From Beverwykella pulmonaria (lineage: Eukaryota; Ascomycota; Dothideomycetes; Pleosporales; Melanommataceae): a stretch of DNA of 64,000 nt. The notes beneath the pieces were generated by a model. The model did not search any database. It was not told the DNA's origin and saw only the letters and a program-made list of their open reading frames with translations. Location: NCBI GenBank assembly GCA_001599595.1, contig BCHH01000017.1, positions 325,054 through 389,053 on the forward strand. Reading direction: 5' to 3'. Shown here in pieces: positions 57,860 through 64,000 of the stretch; positions within the stretch are counted from its first letter, which is position 1, and each line of letters begins with the position of its first letter. The translations under genes and the position numbers were made by a program.

Positions 57860-60084
57860 ATGTCCACCTCCGACGCCGAAGATGCATCTCCCTCGCCCGA
57901 GTACAGTGGTGATCCGGATGAGAGCGATATGGCTGCCGAGCAGAAGAGTGAGCCCCGCGATGGCGATGCCTTGCCCGAGCAGAAGACAGCCAAAGGCCAG
58001 AAATCTGCCTCGAATGCAAAGGACCCCCTCAGACCGCGGAGGAAGAAGGCACGGCGGGCTTGCTTTGCGTGCCAAAGAGCCCATCTGACTTGTGGTGAGT
58101 ATTACCGTCATACATAAGTCAATATTGACCAAGCCTCCATCACAAATCTAACCATGAGACTGTAGGCGACGAGAGACCTTGTAACAGGTGCATAAAGCGC
58201 AGTCTTCAGGACCATTGCATAGATGGCGTCCGCAAGAAGGCCAAATATCTCCATGACGCCCCCGATGGCGCACTTATTCCAGCAGTTGGCACCAGCTATC
58301 ACCACTTGAATGGAAACCACCAAACGCCGCTTCCAGGCCAGAATCCAGGAGGTGTCTCTATGGCCCAGCAGGATAATTTCTATACACAAGCGCCCTCAAC
58401 AACATACTATGCGCAGAATCCAGCTCCAGTCCAAGCACCACCGCCGGAAGGGCCTGTTATAGGCTCATTTAATCACCAGCAACCTCCAATCTCGCCTCCG
58501 TACAGCCAAACCAACCCACCTATCATCGCCAGTGTTCCGAGTACTGGGGCCCAAGGGCCTCCCCAAGTACAGCACTTTGGCGGGCCGCTGTTCGATCCGA
58601 GTGATCCAGCCTTGTTCAACTTCGACATATCGAGCCTCAATTTTGGGAACCATTATGGCGCCCTTGAACTCGGTATGCTTGGTCACATGTCGTCAGGCGC
58701 GGCCGAAACGCCACCGAGCGATAGCAATCTGATGAATCCCTTAAACCGACTGGCTAGCATGTACAATCCGCAGATGTCGTACAGCGACAGCCCCAATCTG
58801 CCAGCACATATATCCTTTGGTCCAAGCGGCATGTCAGCAGCCGAATGGCACAACACGCACTCAAGGCAGGGGAGCCTACAAATGCAGACTCCGCACAACA
58901 CTCCGACGACGACCAATCTAGATTATAATAACCATCGAAACGACAGCATGAACGGACCCCATGCGTACACTATTGGCCAAGGCCCCTCTAGCCTCTCAAG
59001 TGCCAGTCCTGCGTCGACCGACATGAATTCGGCATACGACAACGACAACCCTCTCTCGGCGGCGTCATTCTTCGCACACTCGAACTCGCAACAGGTACAG
59101 CAGCGTTCACCGACTGTGAGTCGTCTGCACCAGGAAAATCGCTCGTCAAACGCGGTCCTACAGCCAATACATTCGAACGCCCTACGAAAGCGCCGGCGAG
59201 ATACGAGATGGATCTACGAAGACATTACCAAGCCCTATGACTACATACGCTCGTTTCATAGGTTCTTCTTACTTCTAACAAGGAAGTGTACATCACCAGG
59301 ATCCAAAAAAGCTTATACAGCGTCACTGGAAAGATTCAGACCAATTCTTACCTCAGCTGCTTCAGATCTCGATCGGAACGATCTTATACACAGCGAGAGG
59401 AATCTCCAGCGTTCTCTCATCACACTCAAAGAACATCAAGCGGAACTGGCAACTCCGTCCATATTATGTCGGCGCTCTGGGGAAGTTGTAGGATTGAATG
59501 CAGAGTTCACCCAACTGACTGGCTGGACGTCCGATGTCCTACTGGGCAAAGCGCCAAACTTGAACGTGAACACTGGCTTGAGTAATGCGCAGCCAAGCGA
59601 ATCGTCAACCCAATCTAATATAACACCCACCATATTTGCCCAGGAGCAAGACAACGGACTGCGCCCAGTCAATATCATTGAACTCATGGACGAGAGATCG
59701 GCGCTAGAATGGCTAGAGGACTTCTCGAATCTTGCTTACGGTGATCCCCGGGGCACTACCAGTCGGCGGGTCAACATCATCAGATATCGCACCAAAGAAG
59801 ATGTCGCTCGGCTCGAAGAAGCGGCCCAGGGCAATATGACTCCGAATGGGAGAAATGTCAAGCAGGAGCCGGCCATTAAGCAGGAGAGTCGCCTACTACA
59901 TGATGGCGAGGTGAATATGAACAATGTGGTGTCCAAGGACGGTCTTATGGACTGCATGATTACGTGGCTTATCAAGAGAGACAACTTCGATGTTCCGATG
60001 TTGGTCTCCATGCAAGTAAGTACTCCTTTGAAACGTTACATTTGCTTGTGCTAATAACTCCACTAGGTCATGCCAGTTCTTTGA
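57860..60084 (+). CDS. acuK: Transcription activator of gluconeogenesis AcuK/Ert1
   Basis: Three exons, 57860-58094, 58166-60015 and 60067-60084, give 700 aa. A basic lead (RPRRKKARR) enters the Zn2Cys6 cluster [13 protein letters not shown] joined across intron 1 to [17 protein letters not shown], then [14 protein letters not shown], the AcuK signature. A long Pro/Ser/Asn-rich middle is followed by a conserved region near 310 ([20 protein letters not shown]) and a PAS fold ([35 protein letters not shown]). The last exon is just 18 nt (VMPVL and stop). In Aspergillus, AcuK with AcuM turns on gluconeogenic genes. The upstream in-frame codons without an ATG leave 57860 as the natural start. Confidence 0.94.
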
Positions 60085-60908
60085 AAACGTCGTCGACGCG
60101 TTCTGTGCTTTCTCAGCGTCGGATGAGCCAATTTCTCTCTACCTGGGATTTATTTCAACTCATCTTGCAGTCTCATTCCAAATTCTTTTTCTAGCGCCCA
60201 TAATGCATACTTCGGGTGATTGGAAATCACCAACATACGAGGCGTTCAATGATGATCGATATGATACGACACCACAAAACGGAATGGGAAACAACAAAAG
60301 TGCCTTTCTTCACTTATGAATGTCTGTTTTGCATGGCTGTAATTGTTTGTGTCTGCTCTTTAATCCTTCCGCTTTTCTTCAACTTTCTACCTCATCCTCC
60401 GTCGCAACATCGCTAGCCCCTATTGCAATGCCATGGAGAAGTCGGACCTGGGCGCAGTTGTACCGTATATGTGTGCGTCGTGACTGAGCTGGTGCGACGG
60501 ATATGCACGAGTATATCTGTGTCACGAGATCATCCAAGCATACCTATATCTTTCTTTCCTTTCCTTTCCTTTCCTTTCCCTTCCTCTTCGTTTGGTGGTT
60601 GAACTTGGCTTTGGAACGGAACGGGTATACCTCTGAGGGTCAGTGTTGAAGAAAATCTTGGCTCTGTCGACGTGTTTGTTTGGGTAATGCTTAATGGCGT
60701 GTTGTTTCTTGCCAACCGAGCTGGTGGTAGGGGTTGGGTGCAAGGGAATTGTAATGCGAATTATCTGTTAGCATAGCGAGAGAATGACCAATCTTTAATT
60801 CTTAACTTGCATTATGATGTGATGTGATGTGAGGGTAGTTCTATTATCTCTGTATGTCTATCGCGAGTCTACTGGTTCGTTACCCCTGCCCCTACATGGA
60901 CACCTCCT
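60085..60908. other. Intergenic; pyrimidine microsatellite
   Basis: Convergent 3' regions of acuK and FMN1. A (CTTTC)n tract runs at 60551-60582 and a short (GATGT)n at 60817-60832. No gene seen. Confidence 0.55.
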
Positions 60909-61818
60909 TCACTCCATCTGACTTATCCCCACCACATCCTTTTGCCCTGTACCCCGATTCCTTCCTGGCAGAATTCTATCTCCCACCCCATTACGATTCC
61001 CTGCCGCTACATCTGCACCACCCTCACCCTCTCCAGTCAACCACTCATCCTCCTTCCAACTTTCATACGCCTCCCGCTCCAAACTCCGTTGCGCTATCCG
61101 TATATCCTCTCTTATATCCTCGACCAACGCCTCTTTACTTACATAATCGAATTCTTCGCGTATGAAACCGAGGATTATGAGAGAGAGGGTGGCCCCATAG
61201 AAATCGTCACGAAACGTGTGCATGATGTGGATTTCAATGGACCGGTTGGTGTTTTTGTAGTACGGGTTGTAGCCTAATCACATCGTTGGTATAATTCATG
61301 TAGCATTGATATGGGAGGGAAGTGTGATTACGCACCTATCGACAGCACCGTAGGATATACCTTGACCTTTTTAACCTGACTCGGTGTCAGCGGCCGTGAC
61401 GGGGGTACCGATTCAGACTCCAGATCCGCCACTGCATGGTTCCTCGAGCGCTCGGGTACCGCAGTGTCTTCTGTCGCCGAGGGAACAGAGTTCGCGGTCG
61501 CGTATGTAGAGATAGTGGAGTAGTCGAGCGAGGCCCAGCCGTAGTAAATTCCGTTCTTCACGGAGGATTCATCGTAGCCGCCGATGCTGAGGCCGGAGAG
61601 CGGGATGTTGGCGGTTGGGATGCCAAGCTACTGGACGGTTAAGTGGATGTTTGGTGGAGGGGTAGAGAGGGAATATAGCGAGAGAATAGGCGTACGTCTT
61701 TACTGCCGCGGCCAAAACCTTTTATCACAGGACCCCGGAGCTTCAGCGGGAAGGGGTGTGTTGGTGTGTCGGGACCGGCGATGGGGTCGCGAGGCCCGTC
61801 CGGGCGGCCTTTTGTCAT
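60909..61818 (-). CDS. FMN1: Riboflavin kinase
   Basis: Three exons, 61818-61696, 61627-61336 and 61273-60909, give 259 aa. The flavokinase fold is clear: [20 protein letters not shown] joined to [12 protein letters not shown] (ATP/riboflavin loop, PTAN), [19 protein letters not shown] joined to [16 protein letters not shown], and [20 protein letters not shown] followed by RED-type helix [10 protein letters not shown]. It converts riboflavin plus ATP to FMN. A ~55-aa Ser/Thr/Pro insertion (about 65-115) and a Gly-rich C-terminal extension are extra relative to yeast Fmn1. It also supplies the flavin pathway that the cluster FAD oxidase draws on, though the proximity is probably chance. Confidence 0.93.
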
Positions 61819-62155
61819 TGTTTGGTCAAGGAAGTTGGAGAAAGCGAAAGGGAGAAGTTTGGTGTTGATCTTCCACCTATTTTATCTGGAGAGTTTGTCG
61901 GGCTGCCTGGAACTTCCGAGGTGTGAGTGTTCCGGTTGGTGGGGCAAAGGCGGTGTAGGCTATTCTACCGCGCTGCTTGGTAAGCGGTAACTACCTCATC
62001 TCCAATTGATTATCCTCTTTTCTCATCCTTTCTATGGGATGAGATGAGATGAGATGAACCCAATTTCACTGCCTTCTTCTCTGATATTAATTGGAATTGG
62101 CTCCAAATCGCTCCCCCACACACTTCGTATTCCTGGCATCTCATCAGCCAATCGC

Positions 62156-63099
62156 ATGATGGCAACTTTACCCAAGACGCCCTCGAAGCTGATAGCGAGC
62201 GATTCATTCCTCTACGGGACCGCCTGGAAGAAGGATCAGACGAAGAGGTTGGTGAAGGAGGCGCTGGCTGCTGGCTTTCGCAAGGTTGACACTGCGGCCC
62301 AGCCCAGGCATTATCAGGAGGTGTTGGTGGGTGAAGGGATTAGGGACGCTGTTAGGGAAGGTATTGTTAAACGGGAAGACCTCTATGTGAGTTTTCAGGC
62401 GTATTTGTACCAACCGTAAGCTTACGATCCTAGGTCCAAACGAAGTACACCACTCCAGCTGGCCAAGACTCAAATAACATGCCATACCATCCACTAGATG
62501 CCTTGGACGTCCAGATTCATACCTCCGTAGCATCATCGCTGCGGAATCTGCGACCAACTGAGAACTCGGAAGAGGGATCATATGTCGATTGTCTTCTCCT
62601 CCACTCGCCTCTTCCCACAATCGATCAGACACTCGCAGCCTGGAAGCTACTTGAAACTTACGTTCCAGACAAGATACGTGCCCTCGGCATTTCTAACGTC
62701 ACTCTTCCTGTCTTGCAGTCCATCTATGAGAATTCAACTGTCAAGCCATCTGTCGTGCAGAACCGTTTCTATTCTAACACCAAGTACGACGTCCCACTTC
62801 GAGCATTCTGTCGTGAACATGACATCTCCTATCAGTCGTTCTGGACTCTGACTGGGAACCCAAAGTTGCTGAGATCAGAGCCTGTGACAGCTATTGCAAA
62901 ATCGACTGGAGTAAATGCCTCAGTTGCGCTGTATGCCTTGGTTTCTGACTTGGGCATCGTCGTGTTGAATGGCACTACGTCTGCTGAGCACATGGAGGAA
63001 GACCTGGTCGGGATACAGAAGATCCGTCAGTGGGCAGAAAGTCACGAGAACCAATGGCTTCGAGCGGCCCTGAACTTCGCAAAACTAGTCGATCCATGA
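62156..63099 (+). CDS. Aldo-keto reductase
   Basis: Two exons, 62156-62386 and 62434-63099, give 298 aa. AKR tetrad: Asp in GFRKVDTAAQ, Tyr in QPRHYQE, Lys in VQTKYTTP (just after the splice) and His in LLLHSPLP. KIRALGISNVTLPVLQSIYE and VVQNRFYSN complete the barrel core. The C-terminal part is short with an SEHMEED-like cofactor helix (TTSAEHMEEDL). Cytosolic NADPH-dependent carbonyl reduction; substrate unknown. An in-frame ATG at 62054 would add 34 residues that do not look conserved. Confidence 0.88.
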
Positions 63100-63664
63100 A
63101 AATTGCTGATTTGGCCAGACAAGCATATTTATTTTTCTTATGTGATGCACTTATAGTGATTACCTCAAGGTTTCACCTTGAGCTTTGCGGTAAGACCACG
63201 AAACAGAATATCGGTTCACAGAATTACAGCGGACTGACCGATGTAGCGGGGAGTCGAACTGTTTCGATAGGCACTGCTTCATCATGGTCGTACATGTAAT
63301 GTTGAGATTGTTGCACTCATATGCCAAGATGCTGTTCTGGCTTGCCAACCACATGATGATCACCCTCAACTCAGCCTCATTTTACAACACCTCATCACCC
63401 TTTACCCTTTTAAGCTCAGTCGAGGGCAGCATCCAATGCCACTAAATACTGAGTCAGCAATTGACGAACGTGACGAATATACGTACAAGTCTACAGTTCC
63501 CTCCTAAGCCTTAGGGAGCCGCAAAGAACAAGTTTCTGCTTTTATATGTTCAAAATTGTGCGATCAAACTTGTTCGGAGGACATTTCTCCTTTCAATTCG
63601 ATGATCGAGCAGAGTATTCCCCTGGTGGTCTAGCTCGAAGAGGACCACGCTTTCAAGCACATTC
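63100..63664. other. Intergenic, no gene seen
   Basis: Downstream of the aldo-keto reductase gene; short ORFs only. Confidence 0.5.
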
Positions 63665-63982
63665 TCAACATTTGTGATATTTCTCACGGTCAGAATACCC
63701 ACTCAACTGCGGAAGGGGCACTTGTATTTCCATGTCGGTCGGGTCTTTAGTGCCTAGGCATTGCGAAATATCTGCGCCTGGCAGCCTTCGGATTTCTTGC
63801 TCCATATGCGTGTACCTCCACAATGTCTTTTCCTGCAAGCTCGAATTGGACTCGCCCTTATTGAAACCGCATGGTAGGGACTCGTAGAAGAACGTGTGCG
63901 TAAAGCTGGACAAGTGCGTGCTGCTTGGGAAGATGCCGTATGTGCTCGGATGGCCATATCGCTTATCAGCTTTTGATTTCAA
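63665..63982 (-). CDS. Possible 3' end of an unidentified gene running off the window
   Basis: A 105-codon minus-strand frame with balanced composition (HPSTYGIFPSSTHLSSFTHT; FYESLPCGFNKGESNSSLQE) and a stop at 63665. Its opening codon is TTG after a TGA, so it would have to be a terminal exon whose acceptor lies near 63970. No motif recognised. Confidence 0.3.
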   Translation of the reverse strand: MKSKADKRYGHPSTYGIFPSSTHLSSFTHTFFYESLPCGFNKGESNSSLQEKTLWRYTHMEQEIRRLPGADISQCLGTKDPTDMEIQVPLPQLSGYSDREKYHKC

Positions 63983-64000
63983 TCGTCAACTGCTATCAAA

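Overview
The window reads as nuclear DNA of a filamentous ascomycete, most likely a dothideomycete (Pleosporales-like; this placement is inference). Nearly every gene is split by short introns of about 50-150 nt with GT..AG ends and CTRAY-type branch points. The gene content is typically fungal: HET domain, Zn2Cys6 factors, a highly reducing PKS, acuK and CBM18. All splice models were built by hand from reading frame, splice sites and family motifs.

Layout. 1-16.5 kb: a HET-domain gene, a Zn2Cys6 regulator, a small membrane protein, then core genes for Golgi traffic and nuclear work (SFT1-like SNARE, AGE2-like ArfGAP, a ZNF830/CCDC16-like protein, BYE1). 17.06-40.62 kb: a 23,562-bp block with seven biosynthetic or regulatory genes: P450, highly reducing PKS, alpha/beta hydrolase, a bANK-type (basic region plus ankyrin) regulator, secreted FAD oxidase, SDR and a second P450. 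43-64 kb: a GH16 enzyme with two CBM18 modules, a decayed Cys-rich membrane protein gene, URN1-like WW-FF factor, proteasome subunit PRE9, a 16-exon MFS transporter, acuK, riboflavin kinase FMN1 and an aldo-keto reductase.

Main discovery. The whole biosynthetic block is bounded by near-perfect 21-bp terminal inverted repeats starting CAGCG and by an exact 8-bp duplication, ATTTCGAC, at 17053-17060 and 40623-40630. It has CGTACGTA-rich subterminal repeats at both ends and a decayed hAT transposase next to the right end. These are the marks of a hAT DNA transposon. The two flanks are the separated halves of one minus-strand gene (a PigL_N/Helo-like N-terminal-domain protein); removing the block and one duplication copy restores its local reading frame across the junction. 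The polyketide cluster therefore appears to have arrived, or to have been assembled, as cargo of a giant hAT element that landed in a coding exon. Later decay includes a solo LTR nested in the transposase, MITE-like insertions and frame breaks in the host gene.

How the cluster genes may work together (inference): the PKS builds a reduced chain and has no releasing domain after its ACP. The divergently transcribed hydrolase could release or transfer the chain. The two P450s, the bicovalent-FAD oxidase and the SDR would tailor it, and the bANK protein is a candidate pathway regulator. No transporter lies inside the block. No convincing intact tRNA, rRNA or CRISPR was found.
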